64,000 nucleotides of DNA, taken from Pseudomonadota bacterium. Its GTDB lineage: Bacteria; Pseudomonadota; Alphaproteobacteria; SHVZ01. Position 1 is the stretch's first letter. Every line of letters starts with the position of its first letter. Location: positions 1-64,000 of the forward strand of contig JACQAG010000039.1 of NCBI GenBank assembly GCA_016195085.1, written 5' to 3'. Under the pieces are notes generated by a model, which was given only the letters and a program-made list of their open reading frames with translations, searched no databases and had not been told where the DNA came from. Below are positions 16,199-27,807 of the stretch, one piece after another. Made by a program: the position numbers and the translations under genes.

Positions 16199-16852
16199 TT
16201 ACCCCACCCAATGGGCGATCGCGCGGATCATCTCCTCGCCCACATAGATGAGCGCCAGGTTCCACAGCACGGCGGGGATGGCGAAGAGGGCGGCCACCGC
16301 GATCGCCGCACCGTCGCGCTGGATGAGGCCGAGCGCCATCAGCGCCAAGGCCCAGGCCGGCGGGAAGTTGCCGAACGGGATCGGCAGCGCCAGCACCAGG
16401 CCGACGAGGCAGATATAGAATCCCACCAGGCGATCCAGGACAGGAGTTGCCGGGCCGACGAGGCGCGGCCGGATGCGCCGTTCGCACCAGGCGAGCACCG
16501 GCCGGGCGCGCGCGAGCAGGTTTAGGAGCCCTGCCCGCGGCAAGGAGCGCCGGCCGAGCCAGCGGGGCAGCCAGGGCCTGGGATAGCCCAGCGCCATCTG
16601 GAGCGCGACAAAGATGAGCGGCACGCCGGTCAAGGTGGAAAGCCCGGGAAGGCTCGGACCGGGCACGCCGTTTGGGATCGCGAAGATGAAGATGAGAAAG
16701 CCGTAGGTGCGGTCGCCGAGGCCCTGGACGATCTCCTCCAAGGTGACCCGCGGCGCGTCCGATGCCGCCAGCACCCGGGCCAGGATCTCCGATGCGGGTT
16801 CCGCCGCACCGCCCGATCCGGGCCGAGCGGACGACGCGGTGCCGGCGCTCAT
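16199..16852 (-). CDS. ExoD-like exopolysaccharide synthesis membrane protein
   Basis: 217 residues. The ExoD family is recognised by LGDRTYGFLIFIFAIPNGVPGPSLPGLSTLTGVPLIFVALQ-type sequence (about 47-87) and YPRPWLPRWLGRRSL. Three or four membrane helices are predicted by eye, including LVGFYICLVGLVLALPI and AIAVAALFAIPAVLWNLALIYVG. ExoD was first described in rhizobial exopolysaccharide production and alkali tolerance; its molecular action is unknown. The start ATG (16852) overlaps the stop of rodA (ATGA), so translation is coupled to rodA. The stop is 12 bases from a family-A repeat. Confidence 0.85.
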   Translation of the reverse strand: MSAGTASSARPGSGGAAEPASEILARVLAASDAPRVTLEEIVQGLGDRTYGFLIFIFAIPNGVPGPSLPGLSTLTGVPLIFVALQMALGYPRPWLPRWLGRRSLPRAGLLNLLARARPVLAWCERRIRPRLVGPATPVLDRLVGFYICLVGLVLALPIPFGNFPPAWALALMALGLIQRDGAAIAVAALFAIPAVLWNLALIYVGEEMIRAIAHWVG

Positions 16853-17997
16853 GCCGCGGCGGCGCGCCAGCGCGGGATTTCGACGTCGCGGTGGATGGAG
16901 ACGCTCATCAGGAGGCCGCAGCCGATGAGCAAGGTCAGCATGGCGGTGCCGCCATAACTCACCAGCGGCAAGGGCACGCCCACCACCGGCAACAGGCCCA
17001 TCACCATGGCGATGTTGATGAAGACGTAGAGGAAGAGCTGGGCGGCGATGCCGATCGCCACCAGCCGGCCGAAATGGCTGCGCGAGCGGAGAGCGATCGC
17101 ATAGCAATAGACCAGGAGCAGCATGTAGAGGCCGAGCAGCGCCAAGCAGCCGACCATGCCGAACTCCTCGGCCAGCACGGTGAAGATGAAGTCGGTCTGC
17201 ATCTCCGGCAGGAAGTGCAGCTGGCCTTGGGTGCCGTTGAGCCAGCCCTTGCCGAAGAGCCCGCCCGAGCCCAAGGCGATCTTCGATTGCAGGATGTTGT
17301 AGCCGGCACCCAAGGGATCCTGCGAGGGATCGAGGAAGGTGTAGATCCGGCGCTTCTGATAATCGTGCAGGAAATGCCAGGCGACCGGCACGACGGAGCC
17401 GGCCAAGACCGCCCCCAGCACGAACTTCCAGATGCGGACGCCGGCGGCGAAGAATATGATCGCCGACCCCGCGGCCAAGAGCATGGCGGTGCCGAGATTG
17501 GGCTGGCGCAGCACCAGCGCAACCGGCATGGCGATGAGCAGCACCGGGGGAATCAGCATGATCGGGCGGGCCACCTGATCCAAGGTCAACCCATGGAAGT
17601 AGCGCGCCAGCGCCAGCACCAGGGCCACCTTCATCAGCTCCGATGGCTGCAGCTGGATGACGCCCAGATTGATCCAGCGCTGGGCGCCGCCGCCGATATG
17701 GCCGACGACGTCGACCACCACCAGGAGCAGGAGGGCCGCCAGATAGATCACATAGGCCAGACGCAGCCACATGCGGATGTCGACCAGCGCCATCAGGAAC
17801 ATGGCGATGACGCCGATGCCGAGGCGCAGCACCTGCTTGGCGGCCCAGGGATCCCAGGCGCCGCCGGCGGCCGAATAGAGCATGGCGATGCCGATGGCGG
17901 CGATGCCGGAGACCAGCATCACCAGCCCCCAGTTCACCATCACCAGCTTGCGGAGCAGCGAAAGATCCGGTGACCGTTCGCTGAGTTCCTGCGCCAC
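16849..17997 (-). CDS. rodA: Rod-shape-determining peptidoglycan glycosyltransferase RodA
   Basis: 382 residues, a SEDS-family integral membrane enzyme with about ten helices that polymerises lipid II during cell elongation. Visible marks: GGAQRWINLGVIQLQPSELMKVALVLALARY (about 95-125), PNLGTAML, and VLAEEFGMVG in the late loop; the SEDS signature near the C-terminus (NIAMVMGLLPVVGVPLPLVSYGG, about 323-345) is clear. In most proteobacteria rodA follows mrdA (PBP2) in the mre cluster. Here it heads its own pair with an exoD-like gene, and the upstream neighbour is divergent, so PBP2 and MreBCD must be elsewhere. Confidence 0.95.
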   Translation of the reverse strand: MAQELSERSPDLSLLRKLVMVNWGLVMLVSGIAAIGIAMLYSAAGGAWDPWAAKQVLRLGIGVIAMFLMALVDIRMWLRLAYVIYLAALLLLVVVDVVGHIGGGAQRWINLGVIQLQPSELMKVALVLALARYFHGLTLDQVARPIMLIPPVLLIAMPVALVLRQPNLGTAMLLAAGSAIIFFAAGVRIWKFVLGAVLAGSVVPVAWHFLHDYQKRRIYTFLDPSQDPLGAGYNILQSKIALGSGGLFGKGWLNGTQGQLHFLPEMQTDFIFTVLAEEFGMVGCLALLGLYMLLLVYCYAIALRSRSHFGRLVAIGIAAQLFLYVFINIAMVMGLLPVVGVPLPLVSYGGTAMLTLLIGCGLLMSVSIHRDVEIPRWRAAAA

Positions 17998-18141
17998 GCC
18001 GCCTCGCGTTAACTATCGAGACTGTCGATAAGCCCCGCCGGCCTTGGTTTAGCCGATTCCAAGGGGCCGGGAAAGGCGCGGCGCGGCGCGGCGGCCATCC
18101 GCGCAAGAAGATTTGCCTTGCCGGGACTGCCGGGCCTCAGC

Positions 18142-18453
18142 ATGCTGTCCTCGATGGAGCTCGATAAGACCACGGTTCGCGCCGTCGAGATCCTGGCCGA
18201 TGAGACCGCACGGGTCACCGGCACCGGCTCGATGGCCTATCTGCACTTGACGCGCGCCGCCAGCGTCAAGACCGACCGCGCGTTGGATGCGGCCAAGACG
18301 GAATTCGACAAGCTCCCGGGCGAGCGCCGGCGCTCCATCAGCTCCAGCGCCATCGAGCATGCGAGCCGGGTGGCCTCGGGCAACGACAGCATCCTCAAGC
18401 CGATCGCGACGACCGGCAAGAAGGTCTGGCCGCTCCTCATCCGCGGCCGCTAA
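18142..18453 (+). CDS. Small hypothetical protein
   Basis: 103 residues from ATG 18142; the ATG at 18154 (MELDKTTVRAVEIL) is an equally good start and neither has a clear ribosome binding site. No domain is recognised. The protein is soluble-looking, rich in Ala, Ser, Lys and Thr, with amphipathic helices (TVRAVEILADETARV; TDRALDAAKTEFDKL). Composition resembles true genes of this genome better than antisense frames, and it is not overlapped by another gene. It is divergent from rodA. Confidence 0.5.
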   Translation: MLSSMELDKTTVRAVEILADETARVTGTGSMAYLHLTRAASVKTDRALDAAKTEFDKLPGERRRSISSSAIEHASRVASGNDSILKPIATTGKKVWPLLIRGR

Positions 18454-18487
18454 GCGAATCTTCGATCGGCTGAGATCGCTCTCCTAT

Positions 18488-18665
18488 CGTCACCCCCGGG
18501 CTTGACCCGGGGGTCCATCGATGGATTGCCGGGTCAAGCCCGGCAATGACGAAATAAACTAGGAGTTCACCGCGGAGACACGGAGGTCACGGAGACGATT
18601 GGCTTCGTGGCGCGCTACGCGTGTGAGCTTCATCTCGTCTCCGTGTTCTCCGTGTCTCCGGGGTG
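18488..18665. repeat. Composite of family C (copy 2) and family B (copy 2) repeats
   Basis: 18488-18551 has the family-C arms (CCCGGGCTTGACCCGGG and TGCCGGGTCAAGCCCGGCA, ending AATGACGA). 18567-18665 has the family-B arms (TCACCGCGGAGACACGGAG and CTCCGTGTCTCCGGGGTGA). Two repeat families sit side by side in one 240-base gap between a small gene and a convergent hydrolase gene. Confidence 0.85.
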
Positions 18666-18694
18666 AGTTCTCTTCTGCTTCTGCGTCGTCGTCC

Positions 18695-20788
18695 CTACCT
18701 CAGCACGTTGCTCGCCTCGGCGGCGGCGATGAGGGCTTTGGCGTCGGCGGGCAGCAGGAATTTCTCGGCGATCGCCGTCTCGGCGGCTTTGGCGACGGCG
18801 GCGACATAGCCCGCATGGGAGCCGTAGCGCTCCTCCAAGGAGGGCCTCGGATCGTTTGCGGCCAGGCGCTCGGCCTTCGTCTTGGCGAACGGGATCATGC
18901 CGCCGGCATAGTTGCAGATCTGATCCTTGTGGAAGCCGGCGGCGGTGATGTTCCAGCCGAGATAAGTGCCAAGCGGCGCATCGCGGAGCACGACGGGAAC
19001 GCCGCCCAGCTCGTTGCCGTCGGCATCGACCTTGGGCACCTTCATGGCGATGGCGCGTTTCACTCCCGGCGGCACCAGCGTCTGGATTCCGGAGCCGTCC
19101 CTATAATTGAAGTCGGGGCCGAAATCGTAATCGATGACCGGGTTGATGAGACCGGTCGGCGCATCGCCGGGCAGCTCGGCGAGTGCGGGAAAGCCCATCG
19201 CCTGCCTGGTGGCGTCGACCAAATTCCCGTCCGCCAGCCTCGGATAGCGGCTCGGCGGCGGGGTGGCGCCCGTCATCACCCAATCGCGGAAATGCGCACG
19301 GATGGCGTTCACCGTTTCCGTGTGGGGAACCGGATTGGCGGCGAGCAAGCCCTGGCCGTAGCCGGCGCTGGGGCAGGCGGGTGCGGCTGCCACGGTGGTG
19401 GTGAAGCCGCCGGAGCCGCCGCCATGCTGGGTCGATGGGATGTAGTAGCGCCTGACCGTGTCGGGCAGCTTGATGTCGGCATCGCCCGATGTCCCGACCC
19501 ATTCCGGCGTCAGCTTCAGGCCCCAGACCTCCGCCGCGCCGAAATGCTCGATGATCTTCGGACAGGTGTTGCTGGCGGTGCAGCGATCGAGGATGCCCGC
19601 CTCCGGCAGCCCGCGCACGGGGTCCGGCCAGCGCGTCCACCATTGCGGGCCCTCGCTGCCGGGCTCGTACAGCTTCAAGACGCCGTCGGGCATGGCAAAG
19701 CGCACATTGAGCGCCACCCGCCGCCCGGCGATGATCGGCCAGGCGCCGTCATAGACCTGCCGTCCGGCTTCGTCCTGATTGAAGCCCAGATGCAGGAAGG
19801 CGCGGACGAAATTGCCCGATTGCGACACGCCGCGGGTGATCGCCCAGCGGACGCCGCCGGCAATGGGATTGGGCGTGCCGGCATCGTCCTTGGCTTCGTA
19901 GCGAAAGAAGGTGCCGAGATCGCGGAAGGCGGCGAAGCCGATGCCCAGCACCGGCGGGTCTGCCGCGGTGAACACGACCTGATAGAGGAGGCTCGGATCG
20001 AAGCCGTTCTTGAGGCAGATCTCGGTCGGATCGGGCGTACCGGGAAATGGCTTCTCGGCGCTGCACTTGGCCCAGGCCCAATCGGATGACGGGACGGTCG
20101 CGGCGCCGCCGACCACGCCCTCGGCGGTCTCGGAAGCGTGCGTGGTCAAGCTCGCCTGCGTCGTGTCCAGGCTTACCGGGCGGTAGGGCAGCGGATTGGA
20201 ATGCACGATCATCGGCTGCGAGCTCTTGCCCGCGGCGTTGAGGATCCGCCCCATGACCTTGCCCGCGATGGGAGAACCGTCAGGGTTCTTCGCCACCGGC
20301 ACGACGACATAATCGTTGTTGGCGGCGGGCCGGGTGGCGCCGGAATTGTCGCCCTGCCAGCCGCTGGAGAGGCCGATGTCGCCGGTCATGCGCTCCTGGG
20401 GCACGATGGTGAGGCGGCCGCCGCGATTGGGCACGTCGTGCCACAGGAGCCGGCTCGATTTCGCCATGTCGATCGGCTTGGTGAGCTGGAAGGTCGCGGT
20501 GTATTCGACCATGCCGCTTGCGTTCTTCGGCGCCGCAGCGATGTCCTGGATGAGGGCGTTCTCGGGCAGCGCCGGGTCGAGCTCGCCGATCGCCCGGCCC
20601 GTGAGCACCTCATAGGGACCGGCATCGCCGAAGCTCCGGCCCTCGAAGGCGGGCCGGGTCTGGGACTCGATTTGAATCTTGGTGACCCGCGCCTCGGCGG
20701 CCGGGCACGTGGCCAGGCCGGCAAGCAGGGTGGCGACGGCGAGCGCCACGGCCGCGCTGCGCGCCTGCATCCTGGATCGTCCAATCAT
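18695..20788 (-). CDS. Large secreted alpha/beta hydrolase-domain protein
   Basis: 697 residues. A signal peptide (core AAVALAVATLLAGLATCPAAEA) is followed by a long alpha/beta hydrolase domain of the type often annotated 'alpha/beta hydrolase domain-containing'. GVSQSGNFVRAFLHLGFN (about 315-332) is the likely nucleophile elbow (G-x-S-x-S/G). Other conserved-looking blocks are TRPAFEGRSFGDAGPYE near the N-terminus and HGGGSGGF near 455. Reading from ATG 20788 gives a strong upstream GGGGAGGA. Enzymes of this family are esterase-like; the substrate is unknown. It is a single gene, transcribed away from the receiver gene at 20911. Confidence 0.8.
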   Translation of the reverse strand: MIGRSRMQARSAAVALAVATLLAGLATCPAAEARVTKIQIESQTRPAFEGRSFGDAGPYEVLTGRAIGELDPALPENALIQDIAAAPKNASGMVEYTATFQLTKPIDMAKSSRLLWHDVPNRGGRLTIVPQERMTGDIGLSSGWQGDNSGATRPAANNDYVVVPVAKNPDGSPIAGKVMGRILNAAGKSSQPMIVHSNPLPYRPVSLDTTQASLTTHASETAEGVVGGAATVPSSDWAWAKCSAEKPFPGTPDPTEICLKNGFDPSLLYQVVFTAADPPVLGIGFAAFRDLGTFFRYEAKDDAGTPNPIAGGVRWAITRGVSQSGNFVRAFLHLGFNQDEAGRQVYDGAWPIIAGRRVALNVRFAMPDGVLKLYEPGSEGPQWWTRWPDPVRGLPEAGILDRCTASNTCPKIIEHFGAAEVWGLKLTPEWVGTSGDADIKLPDTVRRYYIPSTQHGGGSGGFTTTVAAAPACPSAGYGQGLLAANPVPHTETVNAIRAHFRDWVMTGATPPPSRYPRLADGNLVDATRQAMGFPALAELPGDAPTGLINPVIDYDFGPDFNYRDGSGIQTLVPPGVKRAIAMKVPKVDADGNELGGVPVVLRDAPLGTYLGWNITAAGFHKDQICNYAGGMIPFAKTKAERLAANDPRPSLEERYGSHAGYVAAVAKAAETAIAEKFLLPADAKALIAAAEASNVLR

Positions 20789-20910
20789 CGCTTCCTCCCC
20801 TTTCGGCGTCGGCTTCGCTCCGGCTGCGAGCCGATCATTGGCGCAAGGATAGGCGGCTCGGCCGGGACCGGCAATTCACAGGGGCTTGTGCGGGGGCGGC
20901 GGCGATGAGG

Positions 20911-21282
20911 CTAGGAAGCAGGGGCGCCGGTGGCGCCGGCGACGGCGGCCAAGAGGGCTGCCGCATCGAAGGGCTTGGCGAGCGTAGCGACGGCGCCGGC
21001 GCTCTGCGCAAACATGAGCAGGCTCCTGCTGCCGCCGGACATGGCGATGATCGGCACCGTTCGATCCATCTCCTGCAGCATGACGATGGTCTCGATGCCG
21101 TCCCGGTTGGGCAGAATTATGTCGGTGATGACGAGATCGGGACGACGCTCGGCGAAGCTCTCGATGCCGTGGTTGCCGTCGGCGACGGAGCGAACCACAT
21201 GGCCGCTCCCCTCCAGCATGGCGCGGACCACCTTGCGGTATTGCGGATCGTCTTCGATGAGGAGAACCGCAGCCATGCGCAT
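20911..21282 (-). CDS. Single-domain response regulator (CheY-like receiver)
   Basis: 123 residues, only a receiver domain. The acidic pocket is IEDD near residues 9-12, the phospho-acceptor Asp is in LVITDIILPN (about D55), and the conserved Lys is in ATLAKPFD. There is no output domain, so it acts by protein contact or as a phosphate sink. It lies divergently 134 bases from a hybrid histidine kinase, which is the natural partner candidate. The start may be ATG 21282 or ATG 21276. Confidence 0.9.
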   Translation of the reverse strand: MRMAAVLLIEDDPQYRKVVRAMLEGSGHVVRSVADGNHGIESFAERRPDLVITDIILPNRDGIETIVMLQEMDRTVPIIAMSGGSRSLLMFAQSAGAVATLAKPFDAAALLAAVAGATGAPAS

Positions 21283-21416
21283 GCCGATCCGGCTTGTGGT
21301 GAAAGCGGCGCCTCAGAGGATTTAGGGCAAATTCACATCAAAGTCAAAACACTGCCGGCGGATCGGCGCTAAACTGCGCTCGCTATTGCGCCGGTTTGGG
21401 CAACAAAGGAACCAAA

Positions 21417-24668
<3,252 letters not shown>

Positions 24669-24702
24669 GCCGAGGGCGGCGCCTGTACCCGACCTCAAAG
24701 AA

Positions 24703-24806
24703 CCCCCACCCTCCCCCGCGCTAACGCACGGGGGAGGGAGATTCAAAAGTGTTCGTGCGGCGCTCCCTCCCTCGCCGACAGGCGGGGGAGGGTCGGGGTG
24801 GGGGCA
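24703..24806. repeat. Dispersed palindromic repeat, family A, copy 4
   Basis: CCCCCACCCTCCCCCGCG at the left (four bases shorter than other copies) and GGGTCGGGGTGGGGGC at the right, with the two internal CCCTCCC/GGGAGGG hairpins. It lies between the histidine kinase gene and the convergent MarR gene. Confidence 0.88.
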
Positions 24807-24850
24807 TTTTTCGCTGCTAACGGAACCCGATCCAGCGCCCCTCGTCTTGT

Positions 24851-25324
24851 CTACAGCCGCGCTGCCTGCGCCTGCAGCTTTGCGAGCAGCCGGTCGAGGA
24901 GCGCGGATTCTGTCGGCGTGAGGGCGGCCATCAGATTCGCCTCGCGGCCAAGCGCCAAGGGCACGATCTCGGCATAGATCGCGCGGCCCCTGGGCGCCAG
25001 GCTCAGAACCCGGCGCCGGCGATCCGCGGCATCGCCGATGCGGCTGATAAGACGGCGATCGAGCATGCGTCCGACGGCGCGGCTCACCTGCACCTTGTCC
25101 ATGGCTGTCACCCCGCAGATCTCGCTGGCCGAAAGCCGCCGATACCGGCCGAGGGCCGCCATTACCCGCCATTCGGGAATGGAAAGCCCGAAGCGCTCGG
25201 CATAGAGCCGGGCAATGGCGCGGCTCACCGTGTTGGTCAAGACCGAGAGCCGGTAAGGCAGGAAACGCTCGAGCTCGAGCCCGGGTGCGGCAATCGCTTC
25301 GGGGGGGCTTGGAATTGGTTTCAT
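24851..25324 (-). CDS. MarR-family transcriptional regulator of the homogentisate cluster
   Basis: 157 residues, winged-helix MarR fold: recognition-helix region LSASEICGVTAMDKVQVSRAVGRM (about 70-93) and wing DAADRRRRVLSLAPRG (about 100-115). It is divergent from hppD with 73 bases between start codons, the classic layout of a repressor that controls both itself and the neighbouring operon. The ligand is probably an aromatic acid of the tyrosine pathway, inferred from position. ATG 25324 is chosen; a TTG six bases upstream is also in frame. An imperfect dyad directly upstream of the start is the likely operator. Confidence 0.88.
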   Translation of the reverse strand: MKPIPSPPEAIAAPGLELERFLPYRLSVLTNTVSRAIARLYAERFGLSIPEWRVMAALGRYRRLSASEICGVTAMDKVQVSRAVGRMLDRRLISRIGDAADRRRRVLSLAPRGRAIYAEIVPLALGREANLMAALTPTESALLDRLLAKLQAQAARL

Positions 25325-25347
25325 TTGCAACTAATATCCTAGCTCAA
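25325..25347. promoter_or_regulatory. Candidate MarR operator between marR and hppD
   Basis: Imperfect dyad TTG-CAA-CTA-atatcc-TAG-CT-CAA, immediately adjoining the start codon of the MarR gene and about 50 bases before hppD. CTA-N6-TAG cores flanked by TTG/CAA fit the general size of MarR sites, but no defined consensus for this regulator is known to me. Confidence 0.4.
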
Positions 25348-25397
25348 GGGCCATGGGTCAAGCGCCGCCCGCGGATCGGCGGCCGGGAGGAAGCGAC

Positions 25398-26492
25398 ATG
25401 CCGACGAAACCGGTGGCCGGTGCCGACGCCGTCAATCCGATGGGAACCGACGGCTTCGAGTTCGTCGAATACACCGCCCCCGACGTGGCCGCGCTCGGGC
25501 GGCTGTTCGAGGGCATGGGCTTCACCGCGGTGGCGCGGCACCGCTCGAAGGACGTGACCCTCTATCGCCAGGGCGACATCAACTTCATCGTCAACGGCGA
25601 GCCCGACAGCTTCGCCCAGTCCTTCGCCCGCGTGCATGGTCCCTCGGTCTGCGCCATCGCCTTTCGCGTCAAGGACGCGCCGGCCGCCTTGAAGCGCGCC
25701 GAAGCCTTGGGCGCCAAGCCCTTCGAGGGGCGGATCGGACCGATGGAGCTCAACATCCCGGCCATCCGCGGCATCGGCGACAGCTTGATCTACCTGGTCG
25801 ACCGCTATGGCGAGCGCACCATCTACGACGTCGATTTCCGCCCGGTGCCGGGTGCCGATCCGAGACCCAAGGGTGCGGGTCTGCTGGCCATCGATCACCT
25901 GACCCACAACGTGCACCAGGGCCGCATGGATCACTGGGCGCGCTTCTATGAGCGGCTCTTCAATTTCCGCGAGATCCGCTACTTCGACATCGAAGGCAAG
26001 CTCACCGGCCTGAAGAGCCGGGCGATGACCAGCCCCTGCGGCAAGATCCGCATTCCCATCAACGAGAGCGCCGACGACAAGTCGCAGATCGCCGAATATC
26101 TCGAAGCCTATCGCGGCGAAGGCATCCAGCACATCGCGCTCGCCGCCCACGACATCTACGAGTCGGTCGAGGGCCTGGCGAAACGCGGCGTCGCCTTCTT
26201 GGCCGACGTCCCCGAGACCTATTACCAGATGCTGGCCGAGCGGCTGCCGGGCCACGGCGAAGACGTGGCGAGGCTGAAGCGCGACAAGATCCTGATCGAC
26301 GGCGCGCCAACCGACAAGGGCGGCACGCTCTTGCAGATCTTCACCAAGACGGTGATCGGTCCGATCTTCTTCGAGCTCATCCAGCGCAAGGGCGACGAAG
26401 GCTTCGGAGAAGGCAATTTCCGCGCGCTGTTCGAATCGATGGAGCGCGACCAGATCGCCCGCGGCGTGCTGCAAGACGTGCCGCGGTCCTGA
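25398..26492 (+). CDS. hppD: 4-hydroxyphenylpyruvate dioxygenase
   Basis: 364 residues. It converts 4-hydroxyphenylpyruvate to homogentisate, using Fe(II) and O2. There are two vicinal-oxygen-chelate domains; iron ligands are H167 (AIDHLTHNV), H245 (GIQHIALAAHD) and E326 (GPIFFELIQRKG), all present and in the usual spacing. ATG 25398 has GGGAGGAAG upstream; the open frame before it is in the regulatory gap. It is the first gene of the tyrosine degradation cluster, 17 bases before hmgA, and divergent from a MarR gene. Confidence 0.97.
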   Translation: MPTKPVAGADAVNPMGTDGFEFVEYTAPDVAALGRLFEGMGFTAVARHRSKDVTLYRQGDINFIVNGEPDSFAQSFARVHGPSVCAIAFRVKDAPAALKRAEALGAKPFEGRIGPMELNIPAIRGIGDSLIYLVDRYGERTIYDVDFRPVPGADPRPKGAGLLAIDHLTHNVHQGRMDHWARFYERLFNFREIRYFDIEGKLTGLKSRAMTSPCGKIRIPINESADDKSQIAEYLEAYRGEGIQHIALAAHDIYESVEGLAKRGVAFLADVPETYYQMLAERLPGHGEDVARLKRDKILIDGAPTDKGGTLLQIFTKTVIGPIFFELIQRKGDEGFGEGNFRALFESMERDQIARGVLQDVPRS

Positions 26493-26509
26493 GCGAAGGG
26501 ACGCACACC

Positions 26510-27655
26510 ATGAGCAAAAGCTGGATCTCGTTCCCCCGTGTGGAAGGCATCGCGTCGCGCCAGGCGCACACCGATCTGCCCGACGGCACCTATGAGCGCG
26601 AGCTCGGCAAGGAGGGCTTCTTCGGGCCTTCGAGCCACATGATCCACCGCCATCCGCCCACCGCCTGGACCGATTGGCAGGGCCCGCTCCGCCCCCGCGC
26701 CTTCGATCTCGCCAAGCTCAACGGCATCGATGCCTCGCCTTGGGAAGCGGCCGAGCTCCTTGGCAACGCCCATCTCCGCCTCAGGCAATGGCGCACCAGC
26801 GGCGCCATGGACCACCTCGTGCGCAATGGCGACGGCGACGAGCTCGTCTTCCTGCATCAAGGCCGCGCCGAGTTCTTCTGCGACTATGGGCATCTCTCGC
26901 TCATCGACGGCGACTATCTGATGATCCCGCGCGGCACCCTGTGGCGGATCGAGGCCGCGGGCGATCTGACGGCACTCCTCATCGAGGCGACCGGCGACAG
27001 CTACTGCCTGCCGGAGAAGGGCATGGTCGGCCAGCATGCGGTGTTCGATCCGGCGATGCTGGACGTGCCGGCCATCGATGCCGCGTTCAAGGCGCAGCAG
27101 ACCGAGGATCCCTGGCGGGTCATGATCAAGCGCCGGGGCCGGATCTCCACCGTCACCTACCCGTTCAATCCCTTGGATGCCGTCGGCTGGCACGGCACGT
27201 TGTTGCCAGTCAGGATCAATTGGCGCGACATCCGCCCGCTGATGAGCCACCGGGCCCACCTGCCGCCTTCGGCGCACACCACCTTCCTTGCCTCCCGCTT
27301 CGTCGTCTGCACCTTCGTGCCCAGACCGGCGGAGAGCGATCCCGGCGCCCTCAAGCTGCCCTTCTTCCACAACAACGACGACTTCGACGAGGTGATCTTC
27401 TATCACCGTGGGCGTTTCATGAGCCGCGACAACATCCATCCCGGCATGGTGACGTTGCACCCCTCGGGCTTTCCCCATGGGCCGCATCCGAAAGCCTTGG
27501 CGCTCGCCGCCAAGTCCCCGGGCGGGCAGATGCTGGACGAGGTCGCGGTCATGATCGATGCCCGCGATGCCCTCGACATCGCCACGCTGCCCGAGGGCGT
27601 GGAATGGACCGGCTATGTCGATAGCTGGAGGACGCAAGCGAAGGCGGCGGAATAG
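26510..27655 (+). CDS. hmgA: Homogentisate 1,2-dioxygenase (short form)
   Basis: 381 residues, cupin-fold iron enzyme that opens the homogentisate ring to maleylacetoacetate. The metal-binding stretch FFHNNDDFDEVIFYHRGRF (about 288-306) and PSGFPHGPHP (about 322-331) hold the His/Glu/His ligands. The protein is shorter than the classical enzyme of about 430-445 residues; this compact form is common in bacteria of this group. The neighbourhood (hppD before, fahA and maiA after) makes the role secure. The start has AAGGGA eight bases upstream. Confidence 0.9.
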   Translation: MSKSWISFPRVEGIASRQAHTDLPDGTYERELGKEGFFGPSSHMIHRHPPTAWTDWQGPLRPRAFDLAKLNGIDASPWEAAELLGNAHLRLRQWRTSGAMDHLVRNGDGDELVFLHQGRAEFFCDYGHLSLIDGDYLMIPRGTLWRIEAAGDLTALLIEATGDSYCLPEKGMVGQHAVFDPAMLDVPAIDAAFKAQQTEDPWRVMIKRRGRISTVTYPFNPLDAVGWHGTLLPVRINWRDIRPLMSHRAHLPPSAHTTFLASRFVVCTFVPRPAESDPGALKLPFFHNNDDFDEVIFYHRGRFMSRDNIHPGMVTLHPSGFPHGPHPKALALAAKSPGGQMLDEVAVMIDARDALDIATLPEGVEWTGYVDSWRTQAKAAE

Positions 27656-27671
27656 TCAAGAAACGATGAGT

Positions 27672-27772
27672 GCACCACGGAGACACGGAGAGCACGGAGA
27701 CGAAAGGATCTAATGCGCGCCTTGCCCGCCAACGCTCCTTCTTCTCCGTGCTCTCCGTGTCTCCGTGGTGAA
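27672..27772. repeat. Dispersed palindromic repeat, family B, copy 3
   Basis: Arms CACCACGGAGACACGGAGAG and CTCTCCGTGTCTCCGTGGTG form a nearly perfect long inverted repeat with a central spacer. It lies between hmgA and fahA, inside what should be one operon. Confidence 0.92.
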
Positions 27773-27807
27773 TCTCCTAAAAGTCGAGAAGGGAGAGGCA
27801 AGAAACG

